Source: Antedon mediterranea (Eukaryota > Echinodermata > Crinoidea > Comatulida > Antedonidae). From it: 64,000 nucleotides of DNA. A program made the position numbers and the translations under genes. The notes under the pieces are model-generated. The model was given only the letters and a program-made list of their open reading frames with translations, ran no database searches and was not told the DNA's origin. Below, one piece after another: positions 1-11,200 of the stretch; the stretch's first letter is position 1; each line of letters opens with the position of its first letter. The DNA lies in contig NC_092673.1 in NCBI RefSeq assembly GCF_964355755.1, positions 28,401,001 through 28,465,000 on the forward strand, in the 5' to 3' direction.

Positions 1-79
1 AATCTTCTTAATCCATGATTTCAATCCCATATAGGCTGCTAAGATAAAGCAGGCCATCAAGGAAGAACAAATGCAAATC
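1..79 (+). repeat. Partial tandem copy of a FLOT1 intron/exon junction
   Basis: Positions 1-79 are repeated almost exactly at 87-165 (offset 86 bp, 7 bp between copies, only a few substitutions). The copy carries the end of an intron, an AG acceptor and the first ~15 codons of the next flotillin exon, then breaks off into TTC TGA without a splice donor. Only the second copy continues as a full exon, so this is a decoy or remnant of a short tandem duplication. Confidence 0.85.
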
Positions 80-120
80 TTCTGATAATCTTCTTAATCC
101 ATGATTTTAATCCCATACAG

Positions 121-2605
121 GCTGCCAAGACAAAGCAGGCCATCAAGGAAGAACAAATGCAAATCAAGGTAGTGGAAAGAGCTCAGCAGATTCAAGTACA
201 AGAACAGGAGATTCAGAGACGCGAGAAAGAGTTGAACGCTCAAGTGAAGCAACCAGCGGAAGCTGAGAAATACAGACTGGAAACCATTGCTGCTGCTAAC
301 AAGTACGTTTTTAAAATGACGTGTAAAGCTCTGTCTACACTATCAAACTATTTTGACAAAAAAATTGTGATGTGCCCAAATATGGTGGTGATACGCTTAA
401 ATATGGTAGTGATTGGACATCATCATATCCATATATGTGCATATCACATTTTTTTGTCACATAAAGTTTGATAGTGTAGACAGAGATTAAGAAATTTATT
501 CCTGTTCATCCGCGATTTCCCTCCTGGTTCCCAATGTGATGAGGCAAATGCTCTTGCATAGTGTACAAATATTATTGACTTAATTATCTTTCTAATCAAA
601 TCAATTTTATTCATCTCATCAAAACAATACACGCAGCAAAAAGGTGTAACAAATTTAAAGAAGAGAAATGGATCTCCATGAAACCCCAAGGGCTTGTGAT
701 AGGGAACCCACTACAAACTAGCACTTCTAGGAAATTTATTCTGCCCATCCCCTGTTTCCCAACTATATAATGTTGCTAAATTTAAACAGGCAAGTATCTA
801 TACAGTAATAGAATATTGACACAGTGTTCGCACAAGTAGTATCTGACTTAATATTTTATAATTATTTTAGGAAGAAAATTATTCTGGAAGCAGAAGCTTC
901 CTCTGAAGCTGTCAGAGTAAGTAACTAATATTAAGAATTAAAAGAGCATAATACAAGCAGTGATAATGGATTGTAAAGCTCTGTGTACACTATCAAACGT
1001 TATGTGACAAAAGAATGTGATACGCCCATATGGATGATGATGTCATATCAATACTATATTTGAGCATATCACTACCATATTTGAGCATATCACTGCCATA
1101 TTTGAGCATATCACTGCCATATTTGAGCATATCACTACCATATTTGAGCATATCACTACCATATTTGAGCATATCACTGCCATATTTGAGCATATCACTA
1201 CCATATTTGAGCATATCAGCCCTTTATTTTCTCATTATTGTACCATTGTCTATGTACCTCTATTTTTCTCTTTGAGTATTGATGTATATGTATTTTTAAT
1301 AAAATAAAATATCACTACCATATTTGAGCATATCACTACCATATTTGAGCATATCACTACTATATTTGAGCATATCACTACCATATTTGAGCATATCACT
1401 ACCATATTTGAGCATATCACTACTATATTTGAGCATATCACTACTATATTTGAGCATATCACTACCATATTTGAGCATATCACTGCCATATTTGAGCATA
1501 TCACTACCATATTTGAGCATATCACTACCATATTTGAGCATATCACTGCCATATTTGAGCATATCAGCCCTTTATATTCTCATTATTGTACCATTGTCTA
1601 TGTACCTCTATTTTTCTCTTTGAGTATTGATGTATATGTATTTTTAATAAAAATAAAATATCACTACCATATTTGGGCACATCACCTTTTTTTGTCAAGC
1701 TAGTTTGATAGTGTAGACAGAGCTTTATAATTGTTTTTTTCAACACGTTTGTCTAGTATTGAATCATTCCATTTTACATCCTTCTTTATTTGCTTATGAC
1801 GTTCGTTTGTTGCATTCTTCTGTCCAGGTACGTGGAGAGGCAGAGGCATATGCTATTGAAGAGAAGGCAAAAGCAGAAGCTGAACAGATGGCCAAGAAGG
1901 CTGATGCCTGGAAAGACTATCAAGATGCCGCTATGATTGACATGGTTCTTGAAACTCTTCCAAGAGTAAGTACATTTTATACCTGCTAACTTCCACACAT
2001 AATGCAGATGAACGCCATTGTTTTGTTTTCACGACACTCCAAGCGGTTATGCGCCAATTGAAATATGCATAGCCGCGTAAAAACGAAACATTGACATTCG
2101 ATTGGATTTGCCGGCGTCGGACCGGAACCGTGCCGGAACAGGTGTAAAAGAACCTTAAGCCTAACCAAGTATCTAATTCTAACAGGAACACTTACCCTTC
2201 TGTTATATAAAATAGTGTTCATCTTGACAAATACTGTAATTAACATTTGTGTAACTTATGTAGGTTGCTGCTGAAGTGGCCGCTCCACTGGCTCAAGCCA
2301 AGAAGGTGACAATGGTGTCTTCTGGTAAGGGTGACGTCGGTGCCAGCAAACTGACCGGTGAGGTTATGGACATCATGGACCGTCTACCAAAACTTGTTCA
2401 AAGTATGACTGGTGTTGATATCCATAAGGTACGGTATTTTACAAATAAGTAGCCATTAGGTGAAAATGAATTTTTAAAAAAATAAATAAAATATATATTA
2501 AAAATACAAATCAAAAGTAATTATGATAATTATTGAAACATGATTTTAAAGTAATAATATATTTACGTTTTTCATTTACAGAGTATCGCTCAAACGAGAG
2601 TCTAA
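121..2605 (+). CDS. FLOT1: Flotillin-1, 3' part (five coding exons)
   Basis: Membrane-raft scaffold of the SPFH/flotillin family, which oligomerises on the cytoplasmic side of the plasma membrane and endosomes. Exons read as 121-302, 871-916, 1828-1965, 2264-2428 and 2582-2605; all introns are GT/AG and all phases join, giving 184 residues and stop TAA. Recognisable family segments are [50 protein letters not shown] and, near the C-terminus, [14 protein letters not shown]. These are the Glu/Ala-rich coiled-coil repeats and the C-terminal flotillin domain, and they resemble flotillin-1 more than flotillin-2. The N-terminal SPFH domain lies upstream of the window. MITE copies sit in the first two introns. 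The tail after TGVDIHK (SIAQTRV) is on a tiny last exon and differs from the vertebrate tail; that exon is the least certain. Confidence 0.95.
324..489. mobile_element. MITE family 1, copy in FLOT1 intron
   Basis: Terminal inverted repeats: TAAAGCTCTGTCTACACTAT at the left and GATAGTGTAGACAGAG at the right. The core has TTTGACAAAAA, GTGATGTGCCC and AAATATGGTRGTGAT motifs and their complements. No coding capacity. The left end begins with TA, which suits a Tc1/mariner-type TA target. Confidence 0.85.
1051..1218. repeat. 21-bp tandem array, about 8 units
   Basis: Eight units of a 21-bp repeat differing at one or two positions (CTACCA/CTGCCA). The array is nested in the MITE and is stop-free on both strands, which produces spurious open frames. 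Confidence 0.9.
1219..1308. repeat. 90-bp spacer, duplicated at 1566-1658
   Basis: A non-repetitive segment from AGCCCTTTATTTTCTCATTA to the run of AATAAAATAAAAT recurs nearly unchanged at 1566-1658 after the second 21-bp array. Array plus spacer was therefore duplicated as a block of roughly 350 bp. Confidence 0.85.
1309..1565. repeat. 21-bp tandem array, about 12 units
   Basis: Second array of the same 21-bp unit, with CTACCA, CTACTA and CTGCCA variants, followed by the second spacer copy. Confidence 0.9.
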
Positions 2606-2693
2606 CATTCATCATGATCTTGTATATGGTAGACATCTTGCAATGGATTTGTGCTGTTATACCAGACAACAATCTTATACAATGTAGTTTGTA

Positions 2694-2699
2694 AATAAA
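2694..2699 (+). terminator. FLOT1 polyadenylation signal
   Basis: AATAAA 89 bp after the flotillin stop codon, followed by a T-rich stretch. It is the first canonical signal after the gene. Confidence 0.7.
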
Positions 2700-2719
2700 G
2701 TCTTGTATTATTTAGTATT

Positions 2720-4296
2720 ATATTACAATTTTTATATGGAAATATTAGTATTTTATGCAGTTCCTAGCCGCACATTGTGGACGAAGAAGAAAATTACTAA
2801 ATGTCGGTTGTAACTTGTTGTAATATGTGCACCTTTATTCTTTGATGAGTCTGTGATATTAGATAAAAGTTGGTTTATAAACAATTTTGAAATTCGTTTT
2901 GAACAAAAAAATCTTTGATGTTTGCTGCTAACCAAATGATATCTTCTATGTTACATAAATATAACTGCTGAAACTACCGGAGAAAAACTGTCAAAATAAA
3001 TTGTAATTTTACGTTTAGCATAGTCAATGCATTAAAGGGTAACAATAAAACAAAGTATACAACTTTGTCTACACTATTTAACTAGTTTGACAAAAAAAGT
3101 GTGATGTCAAATATGGTAGTAATATGACGACATATATATGTGCACATCACATTTTTTTGTCACATAAAAGTTTGATAGTGTAGACAGAGCCTAATACAAT
3201 TATTATGATTCATTTTGTTCTGTTATCATTCAACTGTTGCTTGTCAATTTGTACTTGCATTGTGTGTGTGTACATACTGTTCAGATCCAAGCTGTCAGTA
3301 TATTATAAAGATTATAAATTGGTGTAAGATTATATTAAATATTTATACCAGTTGTTCCCAACATTACTTGCGATATTCATGAAAAAAAAATATTTAGTTA
3401 TTTCATATGTTTATATTACATTTTCATGTGAATTTGATGATTATCTTTATTGCAATGTCTTGTATATTGGATTTATTATTGCGGTTGATAACGGGTGTTT
3501 TAATATTAAGAATTGTAAACCAATATTTATTGTTTTTGTGAAAACCATAGTTGATATTTAGACTATATCATCTTTATTGTAGAAGGTACCCTAGTATGAT
3601 ATAAATTTACAGGCATAGAGAGATATACTAGATATTAATTAATTAATTAAAAAATATAAATGTAAAACACCTCCCTTTTTATTCAAGAGAGTTTAAATAA
3701 CCGAGGGGAAATATGTGCTCCCTTAATAGAGGTTTTACCAGGAAGAGTGCACCGGTTCTAGTATATGTTGAAATAACCACCAAGCAATTCTTTATTAATA
3801 TTCCTGTGGGTACAAAGATAAATTGTGTATTTTTTGTAACAATTTACAGCTTCCCAATATTTCTATTTTTTAGTAATCCCAAATCATTTTAACTCAATGT
3901 ACATTATCATAAAATCTCATTATTTTAGTAAATTAGGGCTATCCTATAACCAGGAAATGGGACAACACTCATATTATATAAAAATTAACATAAATGTTGT
4001 ATAATTTTATAAGTACAGTACATTCATTATATAAAATTGGTATGTTCAATTTTATTAATTATTTTAATTACATTTTATTTATCAGTTACATTAGTAATAC
4101 TGTAGTATAATGATATGTGATATTGGCTCTTATATAAATTGATGAGTGGTTTTCAATCTATAATTAATATTGAATTCCCTTAATTAATGTTATGATGATG
4201 CTATGTAAAATTCAATCTCTGTTTAATTAGATTGCAAATAATAAAGATTATTTGAATGATGTTATTTTGGAATAAAATACATCATAGCAGGGAGAT
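2720..4296. other. FLOT1-MRPS2 intergenic region
   Basis: AT-rich sequence. Apart from the family-1 MITE at 3059-3193 I see no exon, RNA gene or strong repeat here. Confidence 0.6.
3059..3193. mobile_element. MITE family 1 copy
   Basis: Degenerate left end (AACTTTGTCTACACTATTTA) and good right end (GTTTGATAGTGTAGACAGAGCC). The core keeps GTGATG, AAATATGGTAGTAATATGAC and CACATCACATTTTTTTGTC. Confidence 0.8.
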
Positions 4297-5344
4297 CAGG
4301 GCCGTAGCCAGGATCTGTCAAGGGGGGGTTCGGACATTAAATATTTGGGTCAAACCCCTCCCCCTCCCCCAGCCTGATGCGAAGCGAATTTTGTTAAATG
4401 ACACCCCTAGATGGCCGGAAAAGACACTCTCGTGCAGCATGCTATATAACCAATGAGCAAAAGGATCGTATTTTTTTCCTCCTCCTCAAACACGTCGATA
4501 ATTTAAATGACGATAACTATTTGTTGCCGTATGTTAGATGCGCGTGCTCTGTGCGGAACCGCCGATTGTTTGATCATTTACTCCGTATTTTGTTTTGCGT
4601 TCAAGTTCAATGCGAACGAATATCTAGGAGCAGCCCCGAAAAAAGCACACTGGGTGAAGGCAAATGCTATTTGCTAGCTCTATCTATAATATTTATTTAC
4701 AGCAATTTGTTGAGGAATATAGATATGTAAATAGGTGATATTGATACATTTTTAGTACCTATCGGCTGGTGGTCTAGAAAAAAATAATCGGATGCCATAA
4801 TGTGAACTACAGTACTTGATACCATAGATATTATAGTGTAAAATATTAATATTCACTATAATCCTCTATGATACATTATACTTCATTAGTCACACATAAA
4901 TACTGATGTACGTCGGAAGGCTATATACTTTATGCATGCTGCCTGACTGCCAGTGATCTAAACAATTATAGGTACGCAGTTGTCTGGCGGTGTCCTTTGT
5001 ACGAATCGTTCGTGCGCCAGCTCGCTATGAGACGCGTCAATATCATGTTACATGCAGGGACCAAACATTTATTTTTCAGGTTAAAATCGGCAATTCATTT
5101 GCAGCTTTTAGAAATTTACAGACACGTATCACTAGTTGACGCTCATACAGAGAAGAAGGAGGTTCACGAACAAGTTTACGAATTTTTCAATTTACAAACA
5201 ACTTTTTGTACTGTGGGGCACGTATTTGGTGGATTTTTGGAGATGAGGGTGAGGTATTTGGCATGTCGGGGATGGGGGTTCGCTGTAAAGGGGGGGGGGG
5301 GGGGTTCGCCCGAACCATAAAAACCCCCCCTGGCTACGGGCCTG
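4297..5344. mobile_element. Non-autonomous DNA transposon with CAGGGCCGTAGCCAGG ends
   Basis: Left end CAGGGCCGTAGCCAGG and right end CCTGGCTACGGGCCTG are inverted repeats with one mismatch over 16 bp. Inside them a second inverted match pairs a G-run followed by TTCG at the left with CGAACC and a C-run at the right. The ~1.05-kb interior has short open frames but nothing resembling a transposase. A 16-base G run (5290-5305) lies close to the right end. I could not define a clean target duplication; the flanks carry a further GGGAGAT/ATCTCCC inverted match. Confidence 0.75.
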
Positions 5345-5783
5345 GATATACATCTCCCTGATCATATTAGTTATTACTGTAATCAATTAAATTGTGTGAG
5401 ATTTCAAAAACTAATAAAATCATGTACATGTAACAAGAGTGTGTATGTTGTGTAATGTTCGTCTCCAAAATAGCACTCTGTCCATTTTTAAATCGTGTAA
5501 AAAGTAAATAAACAAGGCCATATACATGGATGCAGTTCTGTGCGCAAATTTGAGTTAGTGTTTACCGACCGACCGACATAGTGAGCTGTAGAGTCGCGAT
5601 TGCACGCGACTAAAAACAGAACAGCCGTAAATCTGGAAAAGTTGTTGATCTGGCATTGTTATGTTTTTTCATTTACAGAGAGGGCGCTGTCCTTCCATTG
5701 CATGTGTTGTGCGTTAACTCTCGAGCGGATTTTTTGCACGCTGCAAAAAAACAACACATGATCGATTTTTTAAAATTTTCTAG
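5345..5783. other. MRPS2 upstream region and probable 5' UTR
   Basis: Mixed-composition sequence leading to the MRPS2 start. It includes a short GACC tandem (near 5565) and a more GC-rich patch at about 5560-5760, which is the likely promoter and 5' UTR. No TATA box is assigned. Confidence 0.4.
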
Positions 5784-6994
5784 ATGGGGCTTCTAAAATT
5801 TGGACGAGTTTTTGGTTTTTATAGAGGTAAATTATTTTATTTATAAATCATGTGGATAAGGATTAATGTTTATAAATGCAGTGCTGTTCAACAGCCTGAA
5901 CCATGTTCGAAAAGAAATTTAATAATAGATAGGGACAAAAATCTCACTAGCTAGTCATAACTAACTTAGGCTATTTAGACGCGAGGAATCTGGGATTACA
6001 GCTATTAAGAACGATTCGGCCCGAGGATCGATTAAGCCTAGGATGATTCGGTCCATTTTTTATTGTAATGTTGTTTTGATTACAGGCGGTCTAATTTTGC
6101 AAAGAGCAAAATGTGTGACTATTTGTCAGAAGAAATGGATTTCACAAGGTCAAGATACAACATCTGAACAAAATTTAGGCCTAGAAACAGAAAAACAAGC
6201 AGGACTGCTGAAAACAGGTATAGAATAGAATAGAATAGAACATCATTCTTTTACTTAATTAATCATTTAATATTAACTTTTTGTTTTAGTTTATAAATTT
6301 CACAGTTTGACATTTTTTCACAGAAGAATGCGTTACGCAGCCCCGTGTTGAGACAAAAGTAATAAACCCTCTGGATTTCAATGATTTCTTTGGCGTTAAA
6401 AAACTGTTCAATCTTGAAACATTATTTGATGCAAACGTCCATTTAGGACATAAAGAGGGATTGCTAGACCTAAACATGAAGCCCTACCTGTTTGGCATTC
6501 GACGTGAACAGTGCATTATTGACTTAGAGAAAACAGTTCCTCGTCTACAGCTTGCACTTAATTTCGCAGCACATATTGCGTACCGTAAAGGAATCATTTT
6601 GTTTGTGAACCGCACACCACAACACGTTAATCTTACAGAAAAAACAGCAAAAGAATGCGGAGAGTTTGCCCAGACAAGAAAATGGCAGGGAGGGTGTTTC
6701 ACAAATGCACAAGTTCAAATCGGACCTGGTACGCGTCTTCCAGATTTATTAATATTTACAAACATGTTAAACGACGTTTTGAATCAACATCTTGCAGTGA
6801 AGGATGCTGCGAAGATGAACATCCCGACGATTGGCATCGTGGACACAAATTGTAACCCGAATCTTATCACGTATCCTGTTCCAGGAAATGACGATTCTCC
6901 CTCTGCTATTAAGCTTTATTGCAAGTTATTTAAGTTAGCAATTCTAAAAGGCAAAGCAAAGCGAACAGAAATGGAAAAGACCATTGGAGAGTGA
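5784..6994 (+). CDS. MRPS2: Mitochondrial small-subunit ribosomal protein uS2m
   Basis: Component of the 28S subunit of the mitochondrial ribosome. Coding exons 5784-5826, 6086-6217 and 6324-6994 join in phase (all introns GT/AG) to give 281 residues, close to the human length of about 296. The start lies in a short first exon encoding [15 protein letters not shown], a basic/hydrophobic leader suited to mitochondrial import. The Ribosomal_S2 domain follows from about residue 80. Diagnostic segments are [11 protein letters not shown] (~94-104), [20 protein letters not shown] (~133-152), [19 protein letters not shown] (~219-237) and YPVPGNDDS (~242-250). The last exon carries most of the domain. 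Residues ~30-75 are poorly conserved linker. It is convergent with LRRIQ3 about 1.2 kb downstream. Confidence 0.95.
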
Positions 6995-7213
6995 ATCATT
7001 TGTCGTATTCGATTAAGAACTTTCCTTGTCAACGTAAAGATTTGTTGAGTACTTTTTGTATTCGAATTGTAAATTTGTGCTTAACAGAAAGTCATTCGAA
7101 TAGAAAACGTTGACAACGAAAGTCTCTGATAAACTAATTAAAAAAAGTAGAATACAAATAGAATTGTAAAAAAATTCATAAAATGTTTATATTATTTTGT
7201 GGATGGTTATTCA

Positions 7214-7219
7214 AATAAA
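7214..7219 (+). terminator. Candidate MRPS2 polyadenylation signal
   Basis: AATAAA about 220 bp after the MRPS2 stop. A second AATAAA lies some 30 bp further on, so the exact site is uncertain. Confidence 0.5.
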
Positions 7220-8090
7220 ATTAGAAACAATATTATATTTCAAATAAAAAGATTGTTAATTTGATTAAAGTAAACAGGTGATTACAAAATGTTCTTCCAG
7301 CTGGTATATTGTTAATTATATTGGTAATATTAAAAAAGAGCAGCAATTTCATTAATTTATTAGTGATTTGGTTTATATTATGAAATCAAGATTATTTGTT
7401 ATTTATATAAAAAACTATATTGTTTAAATAACAATAGAAAAATCTTAATAAGAATATTAACAATAAAGACCTGTAAAATAAAAGAAGGGTAAATCTACAA
7501 ATAAGAGGCAAAAAGAAATATATAAAAATGAGAAGTCAAAAATATGGAACCCTTTCTGTTGTCCCTGCGAAAGCATGACATTCACCCACCATCCCTGCGA
7601 AAGTATGACACACAAATTTGTGAAGCTCTCCATATTCTTAAATTTTTTACTTAATCTGCGTTTTCCCTCTTTATCCGGAGTTACCCTTGTTTTTATTTTA
7701 TCTGAAAACATTCAGTAGACCTTCTGATATCTGTCAAATTAAGACAATTACATTATGGAGCTGAATGGAGAAATATTGTGATTCGAAGTTGATATTAAAA
7801 ATAGACAAATATTAATAATTACTGTATTGCTTTTTTTATTTTTTCAGTAGCACCTCCAAGGTAAAATGTTATAATAATGTACATTATAAAACATGTTCAA
7901 GAGACATTAATGTTAATATTTGAATGTTCTTACCATGATCACCAATTGTATGTAGCTATTAAAACTACATTATAAAACATTGTTAAAAAGACATTGAATG
8001 CTCAACATGATCACCAATTAAAACTAAATGTGTTGTTCAACATTTTTCATATTAAAATTCCTTTTCTATACTACAAGTGAATACTGTATT
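7220..8090. other. MRPS2-LRRIQ3 convergent intergenic region
   Basis: AT-rich sequence between the two 3' ends. A locally repeated phrase (CATTATAAAACATGTT and GATCACCAATT at 7880-8020, two copies about 75 bp apart) is the only structure noticed. Confidence 0.5.
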
Positions 8091-8100
8091 TTTATTATAC

Positions 8101-8106
8101 TTTTAT
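8101..8106 (-). terminator. Candidate LRRIQ3 polyadenylation signal
   Basis: TTTATT on + (AATAAA on -) about 130 bp beyond the LRRIQ3 stop; another lies just beyond it at about 8091. Confidence 0.4.
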
Positions 8107-8234
8107 TGAGCTTATACAAACAACATGCAGCTGTAAATAAATATGAAATAAAATATTTGAAGACTTAATGTAATATAGGATGAGATCACACATATTTTAA
8201 CTGTACTGTGTTAGCATGAGTTCACACACGTATT

Positions 8235-11200
8235 TCAACTGTGTACTGTGGTAGGATGGGTTCCCACATGTCCGTCAAACATATCAATGACTGTATTCCA
8301 TCTATCTGGTTTACCTTCTTGTCTTACTGGTGGTAAGACTGGATCTGTTGCCGTCTTTGGCAGTGGATAAAAGGTCTGAACATTCTTCTTTCTTTGATTC
8401 TGGTATGTAACCTTATTCCGTGCTTCTGCAAGCCTCTCATTGGCTGCTTGCAGCATCTTCGTGTCCAACGTTGCCTTCTCAACCACAACCTGCGCTTGTC
8501 GCATAAGTTTACGATGCTCAAGGTATCGCAGGACTAACTCGGATTGATGGCGATGCCGTTCTTTTTCGGCTTCAGTAAAGTCTTGTACATTTTGTAGATC
8601 TTCTTCCCTCTTGGCTGTCTTGTCATGTTGCAACAATGCATTTGAAATTGATGTATGTTGTCCATTGAACTCAACTAAAAACATCCTATCAGATTTTAAT
8701 TTATGCGTAAAACTTTGTGAACGTGTCAAGACAGCTTTTCTTTTCTTCAACGCTTTTTTCTCTTGTAAAAGCTGTTGTTCTCTTTGCTTAGCCATATCTG
8801 CTTGGTCTTTATCATTCTTTTGAATTGCTTGCTGCCTTTTTTCTTCAAGAATTGTTTTAGCGCGAAGTTTACCTTCCTCTCGCTGTTCTCTCAAACCTAT
8901 CACATAGTCCATTCGTGCATTGGCTTTTTCCATACGAGTTCTATCTTTGTAGGCTTGCTGAACAGCACGCAAACACGACATCCCCATCGTACCTTGTACA
9001 CGCGCAAACAACCTTTGATCAGCTGTCATTGGTTTTCTTCGCAATTTCTTTTTCGGTGTTGTGCATTTATTTTCTATAAACGTTTTGTTAGCTTCGCGTA
9101 CATCTCTGCCAGCTTCTCTTCTTGACTCCAAAAGCTCTTGATATTTGTCAACATCTACTATTGCTGATTTCATTCCCGATAACCGGAATTTTATACGTGG
9201 TTCTTCATCTTCTTCATTGTCGGAAAATATGGGCGATAACTGCCGATCTCGTAGTAGATCAGTATCTGATAATGGCCCAAGCATCTGTTTAACGGTTTTA
9301 AACACCTTTCGTTTAGTGTCTTTGTTTTTCTCCAACTTGCGAGGTATCATGGTTGCATCGGTGGCAAGTGTTAATTTTGATAATATCTCAATTTGGGTCT
9401 CATCTGGTACGTTTGTTTCCATGACAATCCCGTCAAGCGGGTTGTCTAATGTGAACTGTGAGTTTTCTTGAAGTTTTGTGAGGTCAATTAGTATGTTTTT
9501 CCTTTTTCTGTGAGTAGGAGATACTGTTGCCTGAACATTCAACTGAAAGAAAGAGAAACAAAATCAGTCAGTATTATTTTAGAGGGTCCAGAAAATTGGT
9601 AAATTAAAAATAACTATTGACTATTCATTTACAGTAATAGGTTTATTTCTCCTCCTCTTATTTTTATGTAACAAAATAAAAGGATCAGTCAGTATTATAG
9701 AGTAGACAAAGGGTCCAGAAATTGTTAAAACATTTATTTTCTCTTCTTTGTTTCATGCAACAAAACAAAAAGAGAGTCAAAAAACCAAAACTAAATTGTT
9801 AAAAACCCCACAATGAACCTAGGGTGGTTGTGGAGGGATAATGATGGATTTAATGATTGTATGCATTTTAATAATAATAATAATATCAAACATTTACAAA
9901 GCGCTCTTTTAGTCTCACATCACAACATTAAAAAAATAACTATTGAAATAGGTGAGTTTCAGGAGAGGTTTGAATTGAAAAGGCGAAGAAGTTAAACTGA
10001 TATTTTGAACAATAACATTAACAACATAGCAAACCTCTTGTTGAATGACTTCTCCATCTCTGTGGCTCACTGATGAATCATCACCAGAAGGAATCAATGT
10101 TGAATCAATTGAACCTGGTCTTCTGTTCACCAGATACGTGTCATAATCAATACCAAGACTTTCAGGTGCAGTGGCCTCTGAAGGAGGATTGGTTGGCACT
10201 GTCACCTCAATCTCTCTACTTGGAGGTTTACTGGTGCTGGTGGGTCTCTGTTTTGTTGGTGAGGTGATCCTTATCGGAGGTGCCACCCATTTGAGGCCTT
10301 TGTATTTTCTCCAGCATCGCTGAATACAAACGGCGCCCCTATTGACAGAAAAATATAACAATGCAAATGTAAATTTCCTTTAAACTTTATGTGACAAAAA
10401 AATGTGATGATATCATATCACTACAATGTGGGCATATCACTACATCACACTTTTTTTGTCAAACTAGTTTGATAGTGTAGACAGAGCTTTAACAATAACA
10501 TAGTGTTTTTCATAACATGGCAAGCAACAACATTCAAGTTATTGAATCCAACAGTCATTCTGTGCAGGCTTATGTTTCTGAAGGTGTGCAGAATGACTTT
10601 TTTAAATAGGCATTTTTTAAAGATGGCCTTCATTTTGTGATGGGCTTAAAGCCCCCTTCCCTACGTTTTTGAGATGTAATTTAAGATTACAAACTATATT
10701 TAATGTAAAAATAATACTATATGGTCCTATTGCGATAACTTTTTTCGTCTTTAAACGGTTAAAAATGTGAAAAATAAGTCGATTCTAATAATTATAGCGG
10801 CCCGCTATAAATCCCAAAATGCATTGCGCGCGGATTGATATTTTTGTTTTCCCCCTGTAATTCGCCCACTTTTTGATCGATCGTGAGGCCAAAACAAATG
10901 GAAGACTCCTAACTTTTCAGCGAAAATACCGGGTTTTCCCCAATTTGTATCAACGGAGTCTGGCAAAAATAGAAAGACAATTAATGCAGCAACTATACAA
11001 CGTCAGGCTAGGTATATAGCTAGCGTACGATGTTCGTACGTTACCGATGTTTACCAGCTAGGCCTACAAAACTAAGCCTAGCTAGGCTAGGCCTAAGACC
11101 GTCCACGAGAGGTCGATCGCCGCGAGCTACTTAGGTAGTGCATTGTTTCTCACTTTTCATCATAATTTACCATAAAACGTACATTTAAGACAAGGAATGA

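Larger units (their letters stand above)
974..1727. mobile_element. MITE family 1, copy with amplified 21-bp core
   Basis: Starts TAAAGCTCTGTGTACACTAT and ends GTGTAGACAGAGCTTTA, so both terminal repeats are those of family 1. The element is about 750 bp instead of ~160 bp because its core motif (TATTTGAGCATATCACTACCA, 21 bp) has expanded into two arrays. It lies in the FLOT1 intron between 916 and 1828. Confidence 0.85.

Noticed and set aside
1030-1623. Open frames of repeated SISLPYL or MLKYGSD on both strands
   Set aside because: A 21-bp repeat without stops is open by construction; these lie inside a MITE core.
4256-5320. Open frames of 66-110 codons between 4256 and 5320
   Set aside because: Inside the CGTAGCCAGG transposon, with no resemblance to a transposase and no splice support.
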